From Caprimulgus europaeus (Eukaryota > Chordata > Aves > Caprimulgiformes > Caprimulgidae): DNA of 64,000 nt. How positions within the stretch are numbered: position 1 is the first letter of the stretch; each line of letters begins with the position of its first letter. The notes below the pieces were generated by a model, which did not search any database, was not told the origin of the DNA, and saw nothing but the letters and a program-made list of their open reading frames with translations. The stretch is taken from NCBI GenBank assembly GCA_907165065.1, contig OU015524.1, positions 26,396,295-26,460,294 of the forward strand, read 5' to 3'. A program made the position numbers and the translations under genes. Of this stretch, positions 49,753-61,870 are shown one piece after another.

Positions 49753-50243
49753 CCGGGCGCCCGCTTCTTCCCACCCTTCTCCTTCCCCCACCCCCTTCCC
49801 AGGCCGCGCCCGCCATGGGGAGTGCGGCGGCTGCGGCCGTTGGGCCGGCGGCGCTTGGCGCGGGGGCGGCCCTGGCTGCCGGTACCCTTTTGCCCGCAGC
49901 CCTTCTGCGAGAGACAGAGGCGGAGCGGGGCCGGGGGCAGCTCCGCCGCGGGGAGGGCGGCTGAGGGCCTCGGCCGCGCTGCCCGCCTCAGGCGGCGGCG
50001 GCGGCAACAGCAGCAGCTCCTCGCCTGCTGTTAAAAATATAAATGCCGGCCGCTCTGGCCGCCCAGGTCTGGTCTGAGCGGGTGGTGTGGTTCTGGTGGG
50101 TACCGCACTCGCGGTGTGGTGCTTGCCGCTGGCGTTCCCGGACTCGGGTGGGCGCGGAGCCACGGGCCTGGGGCCGGCGGGCGGGCTGCGGCGTAGGGTC
50201 CCTGTCTTCAGGAGGGACTGTAAGCGCAGTGTTGTAGTGAACC

Positions 50244-52241
50244 TGCCCTACGGTTTTCTCTTCTGCCATGAAATAGCCGTGAAAAAGGCGGTTAGTGCTC
50301 GCAGTCAGCGGCAGAGGTGCTGCCAAATGGGCTGTTTTCCTTCTTATGCGCCTATTTGATTTCTGGAGTGCGTTGTTCCAGAAGAGAGCTCAGTTCTGGA
50401 GGGAATACCAGGGAGCAGTGCCCGTGGATTACAGGTGCCCTAGGAGTGGGTCTGTAGGAGACATCCACACAGGCCTTTATGGAAATGTGGCAAGGAAGAC
50501 TTCCTTTATGTGTTTAAGTTTTGTAATTAGGAGATGTCTTTTAAGTAAATTTGCAGCAGGAACTAGAAATGAAGTACACCTGACTATGAAGTAGAAAAGT
50601 GACCATGATTCTGATGTGTTCTTTTAAGAACTGCTTTTCTGTTTCATGGAATGTTAATTTTTGGCAAAGAAAGTTTAACACAAAGCACTCTTTCAGAAAC
50701 ATACAAAAATAAACTTTCCTCCTGTCTGGTTCTACAAATATCTCCCTTCCTTTGGCATTTCAAATTTACATAAATTAACATGTGACCTACACCTATCCAT
50801 TGAAACAAAAAAGGTTGTAAACTTGAAGTAGATATTCCAGTTGTTTTGTCCTCTATTTGGCGATAGCGTGAGTTTTTTGTCTAATATCCCTGTTTGTAAG
50901 TATAGATTATTATGCTACTTAAGGTTAGCATTTGAAAGTAGCCTTAGCTTGAAAGTAGCTGTTGTTTTATGTTTTCTGAGAAATATGGTTTAATTTCTGT
51001 GTTAGACATGATATGACATCATTAGAGGGTAGGGAGTACCTGAACTTTATGTGTAATAATTTATATGTAATGTCAGCTCAATTAGGATAGCAGAAAGGCA
51101 GTGAAATGCCTTTAATCCTTGCAATGCATAAAGGACTTGCACTAAAATAGAGAATATTCTTTCCTCATCATTGTTACAATATAAAATAAGGGGATTTGAA
51201 GGGATTATTGTAGAAGAGTAGTACTTTGAAGTGGGTTGGATGGCAGGCAGCTGGTTGGGTAATGTCATAGTTTAATTAATTACAGTTCTTTAGCTGCCTC
51301 AACGCTGCAATGTTAATGTGTCCAGAATTTTGTTTCTGAAAAATTAGGTTTTGAGTCTTAAAAATTAAAACCTCTTACCTTGTAGAAAGCAAGAATGCTC
51401 AGACATTAAAAAGGAAGGATATCTTCAAATAGTCCCACTTGATATTTTTTTCTACCAGCATGTTTAAATGATGCATTTAGTAAGCCTTAGGCATTTTTGC
51501 TTATAGTCAAATCCACTCCTGTGGTAATTACAATAATGTTATGTTAGGCAAGAATATGGTGCAATTCATTGACTGTAAGAAAAAATAAATCCTTGTTTCC
51601 ATCTTGTTTCATAAGAAAGATATGTAAGTTTCATTTTACGTAGCAGGGTTTTTTGCCTTATGTTCCCATGAGTGTAGGGTAATACAGATTGTAACAGTGA
51701 TGTAAGTGCTTATTCCATACATGAGAATATTGATAGAAAAAGGCTATTGCTCTTTTTCAGTATGTACAAATGTTGCTGGAGTCTGGCTTTGGTATTGTTA
51801 CACAGATGTGACCCAGTAGATGAACTGCAGTGGGTAAAACTTTTTATATGAAAAGATTACAAGAAAACACTAGTGTACACAGTTCAAAATAAATGTTAAG
51901 TATTTTACCCTGCAGTATAATGATTACTTTTTGTTATATTTAGGCACTTAGCTAGATATTCTAAATTGTTTTTTCTAGGTGATTAGAGGTTTAAATTAAT
52001 GATGACCAAATACACTTGTGAATAGGAGTTTCTGGGAGAGACTGGAATCTTTTCACATTGCTAATGCATGCAAATGATTTTTGAGTCAGAAGCAAAATAA
52101 CCCCAGATACAAAAAGGTGAAGTGTATGACCATAATGAAAAATTAAAAAGGGAGCAGTAAAATTCTTCCAACCATCTCATCTTGATGTTTCACATTTACT
52201 TTCCACACTTACAATTTGAGGTTTTGGTATAATTGATATTG

Positions 52242-52293
<52 letters not shown>

Positions 52294-55200
52294 GGTAATA
52301 CAGAGTTGCAATTTTCTTCCTGACTTTGCTGGCAGCAACTTTTATGTTTTAAGGCTGCTTGGTGTTCTCCATTATAAGCTATAGGGAACAGAGGATTTAC
52401 AATTTCCCAAACAGTAACCACCTGGATAAAATGTAAGCCTTCTAGCTCAAGCTTGGACCCATTCTGGTAAGCTGCAACAGGTAGTTTAGCTGTTTGAGGA
52501 TATTAGCTAAGAGTAAGGTACCTAGTTTTGTCTGTGTTTTAATTTTTTCCTAGCTTTATTTTCCGCCCCTGAATGTGCTTTATTTCCTCTCTGGTTTGAA
52601 AGTAGTTAGCAATCAATTCAGTAAGGCTTTCTGCTGTTGCTTGAACTGTACAGCGTTGTTTGTTTCACGTGAAGTCGCAGGTTGCACATGCCTAGTTGGA
52701 TCTAGCACTGTGAAACTCCAAAATATAAGCTCCATTACACATGCTTCCAGGTTTAAATCTGTATCCCATGGTTATTTATTGCTCTTGAATGCTATCTACC
52801 TGGAATATTTTGTACTGATTTAAAGTAGCTGAACAGTTTAAGTCATAGCCTTTGGAAGTGAGGTGTACTGCACAGTTGAGGTGAGGATTCAAGATCCCAT
52901 CTCATTCCACCATTCCTTAAGAGGAGCGGGGAGTAAAAGTGAGCTCCACAGAGACAGCTGCCTGTCGGGCCTCATAAAAATGGATTCTTAAAGCTGAGGT
53001 TTCTTGAGCTTGTGAAAGTCAAGAACCTCATAGCTGTGGTGTGATCTCAAGATGTAGATTTGCACTCTCTGAAGCAGAGGAAGGAAGTAAATAGTTGTCC
53101 CTCGTCATTGGTATGCGTTCCCAACACTGACATTTTTTTATTCCAAAGGGTGTAATGCATGTACGTTGCACTGCCACACACAAAAAATGCTGTTTCATCT
53201 TTAAGCTTTGTTTTCAAGAAAAGCTGCAGCCCCTGGGTCTTGCATGAAGCTTCTTATCTGATAGATGTGATCTCTGCCTGTTAGATTGAGTTACTCCAGC
53301 AGAGATTAGCAGATGAACGTAATTACTTCTGGCTACAAAGTAGGTACTTCAGTGGCTTGCACAACCATAGTATTCTACTGCCAGTTTTCATAAGGGTTCT
53401 TTGAACTCCTCTGACACTGTGATCAGGCATTAAAGATGTAAGCTATATTATGATTCATTTAAGATACTGTGGACTGTACAGTTTTCATGGTGGAATGGGG
53501 CTTCAGTCACTGTATCTCTGTGTTCTTCCCTTGGGAAAAAAAAAATACTTTAGCATTACATTTGGCATACCAATTGTTTTTAAAAGAGCTTTTGTTTGGA
53601 CTAAAATGTTGTGCTTTATGTATTTGGCCATATGGAAAGGCAAGACAATGTAAAATATGTGTGTTTTTAAATCACTAATTAGAGAGAGCTAAAACTGTAA
53701 AACTTACTTGGTGCATCTTAATTGCTGTGAGTAATGCAGAAGCTTTGAAATGTAGTCCTTGGGAATGCTTAAGATGCTAATTATATTCCGACTAGTCAAG
53801 GTGCACTTGTTTTGAAACGAGTCTGAGCTGGTCCATTCCAAGAACCGGGTATTCCCAGTGCCAAAGGCGGAGAAACAAATTCATTTCTGTGAAAATGAGT
53901 TATCCTCCAAAATGAGGGACAGACTTCAAAACATAACATTTTATGACTTGATGATTAACAAAGCAAGGACCAAATATGCTAAACCCAAAAGCTCAAGAGC
54001 AGAAGAGCACTTAGGTTTGGCCCAGGTCTAGCTGCTAACTAGTATTTAGAATCCTAACTTGCTAATTAACAATAGTTAAATCCCAAAGACCAAGTATGCA
54101 AGCTGCAGATGCTGTCTTATAGACTCTTCCTTTAAGGTAGTTATTCTATTAGTTCTGGAATTCCTAGGAGATTTTTCAGTGCCTTCCTTTAGACCTCAGA
54201 TGCTTTTACATTTTCTTCTTAATTTTAAGGCATTTCAGAAAACTGTTTGGTTATTGGACAAGCCAGTTTAATGGACCACCTTAGGTTCAATAGTATATCC
54301 AGGTTTTCCAGTTTGGAATTGTGAATCTTAACTGCAAACATCTACCATTTATTTTTCCAAATAATTTAAATAGAATTAACTTGAAGTCATTGTATCCAAG
54401 TTTACTGATTTTCTGTTTGCTCTCCTGTAGTATATTCATTAGTTAACAAAACTAAACTTGTCTTCTTTTTGCCTTTTATTCATCTTACGAAAAAAATCTG
54501 TCAGCTATCATTTTGAAAGAGGAGTGCCTCCTCCTATTTTTAGCATTTGTTCTTCAGCCTGAATCTGAGAGAACGAATTCCATTCATATTGATACACTTT
54601 CTAGTGATAATATTAAGACTTACAGCAATCTTTATTCATATCCAAATCTTACCCAGCTGGTTTCTAGTAGGGTCCCAGAAATACCCAAGTAAAGCCATTC
54701 TTTCTCAAAAGTAGTGACTTAGATGGTGTTTTATTAATAATGTCCCTTCTGTTCTTCCATTTTGTCTTGTCCTTATACAGATACAGCTTGGCATATTTGT
54801 ATTTCTTTCCTGAACATGAATGCTTTTGGTATAAGTTACTATTCCACTGTTTTTCTGTTATCCCTACTTAATGTTATCCCTGTTATACCTTCATTTAATA
54901 TTTTAGTCCTCCAATTTTTGTTTAGGTTCCTTCTATTAATATTTATTTGATTTTTTTTTTTTTAAAATCATCCACAGCACCTCAGTTGTATTAGGAATGG
55001 TCCATTTGTAAGCTTCATAGCCTGGCTGCTGTTTTTAATTACTGCTACTTTTTTTTTTTTTAAACTTGTGTCCATCTGCTCATTAATATACTCTTATGTA
55101 TTTCTGTATCCTTAATTATCTATTTTTTTTTTTCCCCATTCATCTATACTAACCAAGTTAACTATGAATATTATAGAAGCTTTCTCCCAATGTCTACCAT

Positions 55201-58200
55201 AATTTTTAGTTTAAATTTCTTCTATAAATTTAGGCGGTGTTAGTTGCTGAAGATTATTTCTCCAGACAGCATAGTGAAGTTCTGTCTCCAGAGGTGGTTT
55301 TATCCAATACATTTCAGTGGCTGAGTATCTTAATATTATTCTAAATTGGAAGTGAAAGCTATTAATCTTTCAAACTTAATTCTCCTTTTTAAGGTACTCT
55401 AAGCTGAAGAGTATGAGACTCTAGTGAAATAACCTAGAGCACGATATAGTTATTCTTGATCTGTTCCAATAATTTTGCACTGTCATTTGTTTCAGTGGAA
55501 GGTCCAGTTGCCATATTTTGTCTCGTTTTACTTGATTGTCTTCCATATGTCAGATCCACATCTCAGAGGAGCACAGTTCTCCAAAATCTTGTTCATTGCA
55601 GAACAGCCCCGTTGGCCTTCACACAATCCCCAGTCATGGAAACCAGTCTGTCTTCTGGTATTGGTGTAAATCTCTTGTTTTGAAGTTCACTCTTTGTTAC
55701 CTCCTCTTACTACCTATGTCCTAATGAATCACCCCTTAAGATACGTGTTGATTGATAGTCCTGTGTTTGCTTTGATGATTGATACTGGAATCATACAACT
55801 TTATAAGTTACATCATGCAATTATGACCTTGGTTTTGTAAGTAGTTTTGTGCAAGTATGGCATGGTATCAAGCTGAAATTTGTAAAGTTTAGGAAATACT
55901 TACTGGTGAGTCATCAAAGTATTGGTGGCAACTATTCAAAATTTGGCAGTTGATCTGGATATCGAACTGAATTTTTCATGTGGTATGTTGCATTTATATT
56001 CCAAGTTAAAGTCCTTGTTTTCCTTCATGCCACTGTATGAGTGCCTACTTTTCAAGTGTTGTGACTCTACCTTTCTATTGCTTGTACCTTTTAGTGATGA
56101 CCTATTTGTTTCTCTGCTTTCAAGCTTTAGAGTTATTTATTCTTATCTAAATTAGTATTTAATAAAACATTATGTATTTAGATAAATGGTGTGTCTGGTG
56201 ATAAGCTGACAGAAGAAACTTATTAAAGGATGGAGATAATGAAGCATGGGAGGAAGAAGTGCCATCAATAGAGATGGAGTCTGAGGAAGCAAGGCTGCAG
56301 TGGAGTAAATGGCATTCTTTTCCATCCAATAGACCTCAGAGAGGATGCAGTGAAGAATCTTGGGATGATGTGGAATTCATTCCTTTAATACAAATAGCTT
56401 AGTCCTTACATTCTCATGCATCTGCTGCTGCTTGATCCTCTTTTGCAGTACTAATTTATGATTGCACAATTGGAATGCTTGTGATGCAGACCTGGAAAAA
56501 TGGGCTGAATAACAGTGACTTGATTTAGGAGAAACCTGGAGACAGAATGAATGGGGAGGGTGTTTTGTACCCCCTTATTTTCTCCCTCTCAATATCCAAG
56601 CCTAGTTTTCACTTCTGCACAATCTGTCATTTCAGAACTATGTATCTCAGCTCACTCCGAATGTCATTTGGTGTCTTTGCACACCTATGAGTGGTAGTTG
56701 TTAAATAGCATGGTCACAGTTTGACAGCTGTTGTCAAAATATAGCCAAGTAGTTTGTTGTGTGATGGGTGCATGTGATGTTCCTGGTAGCTGTACTTAAA
56801 AATTATTACGCCAACGTCTGTCTTCTAAAGATTCCTCCTATTCCTTTTTTACACTGGTCTTGCCTTTCTTCTCATGCTTATTTCCCCCTTACTGCTTCTG
56901 AAGCTGCTACAGGAAAATCAATGAGAAAATGAGTGAACCTAATTGAGGAAGGTAAAGAGAGACAGCAACTAAATATGCATTGTATGTAGTTTGGAGAATA
57001 GGACTCTGGTTGAAGATGACAGCTCTGGGGGTAAAAGGAGGTGACCTTGGGGTAAAAGAATTTTGACATATGAGGGTCTTTTGTGTTAATGCAGTGAGAA
57101 GAGGGGCAACCTCCTGGGGCAATGACACTAAGTTCAGAAACACTGTGTGATCCTTTTAAACAAGCATGAGTACCTCATGTCAAAAAGCAATTTTTATTTA
57201 CAAATGCAGTCTGGAAAATTCTGTAGTACACCATAAAGTGATACACTATAGCTGAAGACTGCATTCAGAGTTCTTAGTACTGAGGATAACATTAAGTGCG
57301 TATTTCAATCTGACCTATAAAGTCACGGTAACCATTCCTACCTGAGTCAGTTTTGTTTCTGAACAGATATAGCAAATATAGAAATATATGCAGATCTACT
57401 TCTGCAGAGGGTACAGTGTATTTTGGTTTGGTTTTGTCCACTCAGTGGCAATGTAAAGGCTTTCTGCTCTTAAACTCACTGACTTGTATAGATCTGGAGA
57501 AATCTAGTTGCTTCAGGGTGCTCCATTGTATAGTTGTTAGCTCTCCTTCCCTTTTTGTAGTGTCCCTGCCTAGCAAGGTTATTGCTAATGCTGCTTTGAA
57601 ATGTCCTTCAGGGAAAGTAAATATAAACTATGGTACAATCATGGACAATTTATGTAGGCTTCCTTGTGTTTCTTATGATAAAGGAATCCATTCAAAGTCA
57701 TTTGTCCTCCTTCCTCCTATTCCTTCTTTGTATTGCCTACTTCCTATTTGTGGTTTCTGTAGGACTGGGAGAGTAAAAATATACTGATCGCATGTTCTGC
57801 CTCATAACCTCTGAAGTAAAGTTCCTTCCTGTCAACCAAATCAGAAGGCGGCTTGTGGTGTCCCTGCAGCTCACAAGTTCTTATTTGAGCAATGTTCTCT
57901 AAAGCCAGTGAAGCTGAGTAGGCTTTAATTGGGGGCAGAGTTTGGCCCCTTGAAGCATTTGCTGAAGTTAAGGACCTTGAAGTTTGGCCTTTTCAATTTT
58001 CTAGGGCTAGTGTCAGGAGTATAGGCTGTAAGAGCAATTAGGACAGTGAGCTCTTTGACACTTGGTATTTACGTCCAAATTGTTGGCAATTCGGATCCGT
58101 ACTGTATTTATGAAAAATGAAGTTGTTAATATCTTGGCTGATGGACTGGGCAGCGCCACGCTTGGGTTCTGTATGTCTGGACTGCATAAAGGATCTGTTG

Positions 58201-59326
58201 GACTCGCACGAAGCCTGTTCGCTGGGGCCCAACCTGTGCCATTTAGGGAGTGATTTGAAACTTCACCTAGGTTTTGTACTGTGGGCATGCATGTAAATAA
58301 GAATTGCAGGTAAGTTGGCTTTGGCAAAGGTTTGGAATCAGGCTTAACTTTTGTTTCCCATATTATAGTATGAATTGCTTGATTACTTAAAAAATCATCT
58401 AACAAGATGTTAATTGGAAAGAATGCTGAGGTGCTGACTTTTAAACCTAAAAAATCTGTACAACTTCTTGGAGAAGTTCCACTTAGTACACTGCCCATAA
58501 TAGTTTTCATGCCATTGTATTTAAAAACTAAAAGCTGAAGTGTTTTTTGAGCTGTAAAGCTAATAAAGAAGAATGGGACACTAAATAAAGTCTTCAAATC
58601 CTTGTCTCTAAGTAGTTTTAACAAAGTTACTTTTCCTTGGGAAAAAAATAGAAGAGATTGCTGTGTGGAAGTCCTTGGGAATTAAATACTAGCAGGAAGA
58701 GGGTCTTTAAAGAGATTTCTTGTTTTAAAAGTATTAGCATCCATATCTCCACATGCTAAGAATCTAACTGGTTTAAATGAAAATGTGTTTGTTTTAAATA
58801 AACTGACCTTGTAAGATCATTTGAATGAAGAATTTTTAATTATATTTGTAATTAATAAGGTATTTTAAGTTGAATTAGTTTTGTATAATAAAAAAGCTTT
58901 GACCAAAGTTATATTAATGCTTTTGACTCAAATAAATTGTAGAATCATATCAGTGAACTTGGTGCTATAAGCTTTGACTCCAAATTAACATTTCTAAGTT
59001 ACCTCAAACTTTTTTTAAGCAACTGAAATTCATGTCATTTTTTTTTCACTAAGGGTGATAAGAAAAAGAATGTATCTAAACTTTGTCAAAATATTGCAAC
59101 ATATAAGAGGATCAGATCTTCTCTTTTTCAAGGTGACTTTGCATTTTATTTTTCCGGGACCCCCTCCCCGAAGGGTGTAGTGTATTACAACTTTACTATG
59201 AAAGAAATGAACCAAGTTGTTAATACTGCTTTTAGTGGGGAAAAAACTATTTATTTTTTTACTGCTCTGTAATCCAAAACGCAGCCCGACTTTTAACCGA
59301 AAGTCAACAGCTCAGGCACGTATAGA
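50244..59326. other. Noncoding region, presumed first intron of a plus-strand gene (BICRAL?)
   Basis: About 9 kb of AT-rich DNA with no confirmed exon. It contains a long (TA)n at 52247-52290 and several T runs (near 54950, 55050 and 55125). From 55.4 to 58.7 kb there is an unusual density of open reading frames on both strands (see findings). Assignment as an intron rests on conserved gene order only. Confidence 0.45.
52247..52290. repeat. (TA)n microsatellite, about 43 nt
   Basis: Pure TA repeat preceded by GTGTG. It is likely polymorphic. Confidence 0.95.
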
Positions 59327-59349
59327 TTGCCAGATCGACGGCTTTCTCA

Positions 59350-59378
59350 ACACACACACACACACATACACACACACA
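59350..59378. repeat. (CA)n microsatellite
   Basis: CA repeat with one TA interruption, just upstream of the second CpG-rich island. Confidence 0.9.
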
Positions 59379-59414
59379 AAAGGCAGCTAAACTTTTTAAA
59401 GGGACTGACGGTAG

Positions 59415-59734
59415 GAAAGGCGAAGCGAGGATGGCGTTGGAGCTGGGGACTCCTCATGCCAGGGCGGCGGTGCATGTGCCGGGCCGCCGGTCTGCGGCAT
59501 TGTTTCCCGGCGGAGCTGCGCGGCCGGGCCCCGCCGGCGCGGCGCGGTGCTGTGCCGTGCGGTGCTGTGCTCTCCTCTCTCGCTCGCTCGCTCTCTTTCT
59601 CTTTCCCCCTCGCTCGCTCGCTCTCCCCCCCTCCCTCCCTCGCTCTCTCGCTCTCCCTCTCTCTCTCTTACACTGCCAGCCCCTGATGTGATGGCGAAGA
59701 AACCCCGTTGACAAGGCACTGCTTTTTCATGACG
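59415..59734 (+). promoter_or_regulatory. Second CpG island with CT-rich tract and splice donor; probable alternative 5' exon
   Basis: A CpG-dense core (59450-59575) is followed by a pyrimidine tract of CTCG and CTCT units (59573-59668). It ends in a strong donor-like CATGACG/GTGAGT with the exon side at 59734. No long protein is supported, and a BICRAL coding start is not present. I infer a noncoding first exon or alternative promoter on the plus strand, but its gene cannot be proven here. Confidence 0.45.
59573..59668. repeat. Pyrimidine-rich (CTCG/CTCT)n tract
   Basis: About 95 nt almost wholly C and T on the plus strand (GA-rich on the minus), including CTCGCTCGCTCG twice. It can bind GAGA-type factors or form H-DNA; either role is only possible. 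Confidence 0.8.
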
Positions 59735-60068
59735 GTGAGTTTCCCTTTGAGTGTATTATAATTTTGTGATAAAAATTTCAAGGAAAAAAAAAACACACAA
59801 CCTCCTTCCTCCCTTCCTTCGGGGAGGGAAAAGAGAGGGGGGAAATCTATCTCCAGACAGACAGAAAAGAAAGAGGAGCAAATTAACAACCAGGAGTTGC
59901 CAAAACCAGGATATTAGGTTTCAGCCCAGAGAGCTATTGGCTCTGGGGCTATGTATATAAATATATATCTAGAGAGAGAGCGAGCGAGAGGGGAGACGAG
60001 GAGGAAGAAGAGGGATATTTTGTGGGTGGCTGTTGTTTGGGCAGATGTGGATTCACATGGAAATGAAC

Positions 60069-60098
60069 TATATATATATATATATTTTTTTTTTTTTT
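60069..60098. repeat. (TA)n followed by a T run
   Basis: TA alternation of 16 nt then T runs. Simple sequence. Confidence 0.85.
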
Positions 60099-60402
60099 CC
60101 GCGAGGCTGGTGGTGGTGGCTGCTGAGGGCACTTAAAAAAAAAAAAAAAAAGTTGTTTCTTAAAATAAAGGCGGGGGGGTGGTAGAAGGGAGAGATAAGG
60201 TTTCAGGTCCAGGCTGATAGCTGCAGAGAGGGGAGAGGTTTGGGGTGGGTTTTTTTTTTTCTTGCTGATGCCATGCAAATTCAGGAGAGGAGGGAAGAAA
60301 AATCTCTTTTAATGACTCATTGATTGAGCCGGTTTAAAATTAGTTGTTGTTGTTGTCTTTTTTTTTTTTTATTTTCCGCCCCCTTGATGGCCATCGAGAG
60401 AG

Positions 60403-60502
60403 GGATGGAAAGAGGAGAGGAGGGAGAGAGTGTGTGTGTATGTGTGAGTGTGAGCGAGAGAGTGAGAGGGAGAGAGGGGGATAGAGAGAGTGTGTGAGGG
60501 AG
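60403..60502. repeat. GA/GT-rich simple sequence
   Basis: Nearly C-free stretch of GAGAGA and GTGTGT blocks downstream of the second island. Reading frames through it are low-complexity artefacts. Confidence 0.8.
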
Positions 60503-61489
60503 AAAGAAAAATAATCTTTTCAAATCTCCTCCCTCTTTTTTTCCCCCCTCGTTTCTTTGCTTTTCTCTAAAGCTCTGTGGTCTGTGAAACACTCTTTCTT
60601 CCTCCTCGTCGGAAAAATGGAGACACTTCGTCTCTCTCCTGGCCGTGGAGCTGGGAAGGATTTTTCTTTTCTTTTTTCCTTTTTCACTCCTGCCTCGATT
60701 TTTTCCTTTCCCCCGTCCACTCGCCACCACCCTAATCTTGTAATTTCTTTGAGCTTGTGTCTCAGATTTGTGCCTTCTGGGGATTTATTTTTCACTCGTT
60801 TCCTCGTTTTCGGTGTCGCCACTAGATTTGATTTGATTTGTTTGGTTCTTTATTTTCAATTTCCTCCGAATTGCTCCGTGTCTCCTGCTTTTAACCAAGG
60901 AATGGAAACGGTGCTGCTTTTTGTGGGTGCGCGAAATGCTCGGGCGGTAGGTTTGGGCTAATGCGCTTTTTTCTCCTTTTCGGGATCAAGTTTTCCGTTG
61001 TGTTTAGTTTGGTGTTTTTTTTTTCATTTTTATTTTTTTATTTTTTTCCTTTTTGGGAGAGAGTATTTACTGTAACGCCTGTTTTTAAACCGTAACAATA
61101 AAGTGCCTCTTTCTGGAGTAACCCGTTTGGCTTTGCTGTAGAGTTGCTGTGAATCTGATCCTTTGTGCTGCGAGGATTATTTTCTGTAAAAGAAACAATG
61201 TTTTATCAGTAGTTTTTACTTGCGGCTAAGACCGGTGGGTTGTGGAGGGGATTTTCTGAAATCCTCAGCTCACATTTACTGCGTTATGGGGGGGCTTCGG
61301 TACCTAATAATGTTTCTGCTGTTAATTGCAAAATTCGCTTATGGATTATGGCAGGAAGCAGATACGGTAAAGTTAAAAACTGAGTGGAATTAAGCGATGT
61401 ATAGAAGGCACTTTATATTTACGTGGAACTGTTACTAAATAATCACTGGGGGAAGGAAAGAGATGTGGAGGCCTTTGCTTTTCCCCGAT

Positions 61490-61870
61490 TCTGTGCTCTC
61501 CGCTCCTCTCCTCCTTGGGGCTCGGCAGTACGGAGCGAAACAGGGCTCGAAGGCGAGGGAAGGGGTCCTCCGGCGGTGGCTCCGGCCGTCCCCGGGCTCG
61601 GCGGCCAGCCTTTGCCGCGCAGCTCTGGCTGCGAGTGGGAGTGGGAGAGAGCGGGGAAGATGGCGCTGTCTGGCTTCCTGCCAGCGTTTGTTGCGCAGTT
61701 TCACGCTGGCTCTCCTCCCCCACGGGCGCCATTTTAAGGTCCTTTCTGCTGTCGCCGCGCCGTGTGGGGCGTTGCCGCCGCGCCCCGTTTGGGCCGTTTC
61801 TCTTTTCACCCTGGGAAGCGTTAGTCTGTCTCGGGCCTGGAGGTCCTCTCCTCGAGATCCGAGAACCTGC
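61490..61870. promoter_or_regulatory. Third CpG-rich segment
   Basis: A clear rise in CpG density (GCTCCGGCCGTCCCCGGGCT, CGCCGCGCCGTGTGGGGCGT) in otherwise AT-rich DNA. Frames are open on both strands but strongly biased in composition and unrecognised. It could be another alternative promoter of the same plus-strand gene. Confidence 0.45.

Larger units (their letters stand above)
48640..50220. promoter_or_regulatory. CpG island spanning TBCC and its upstream region (likely bidirectional promoter)
   Basis: Very GC- and CpG-rich sequence covers the TBCC coding region and about 750 nt beyond its start. Upstream of the TBCC ATG lie ATTGG (reverse CCAAT) at 49509-49513, GC boxes (GGGGCGGG-like at 49574-49588), and TATAAATA at 49702-49709 on the plus strand. 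Divergent gene order in vertebrates suggests that the plus-strand transcript is BICRAL, which is inference. Confidence 0.75.

Noticed and set aside
48904..50163. 419-codon minus-strand frame overlapping TBCC in another frame
   Set aside because: It comes from stop-poor CpG-island sequence. The product is low-complexity Ala/Gly/Arg/Pro and overlaps TBCC out of frame.
59327..59719. Several overlapping frames of 86-119 codons on both strands
   Set aside because: They are generated by CpG-island and CTCT/GAGA simple sequence; products are Arg/Ser/Glu repeats.
60317..60730. 137-codon minus-strand frame
   Set aside because: Driven by GA/GT simple repeats (LSLSPSLPLTLSLTLTHTHT-like product), not a protein.
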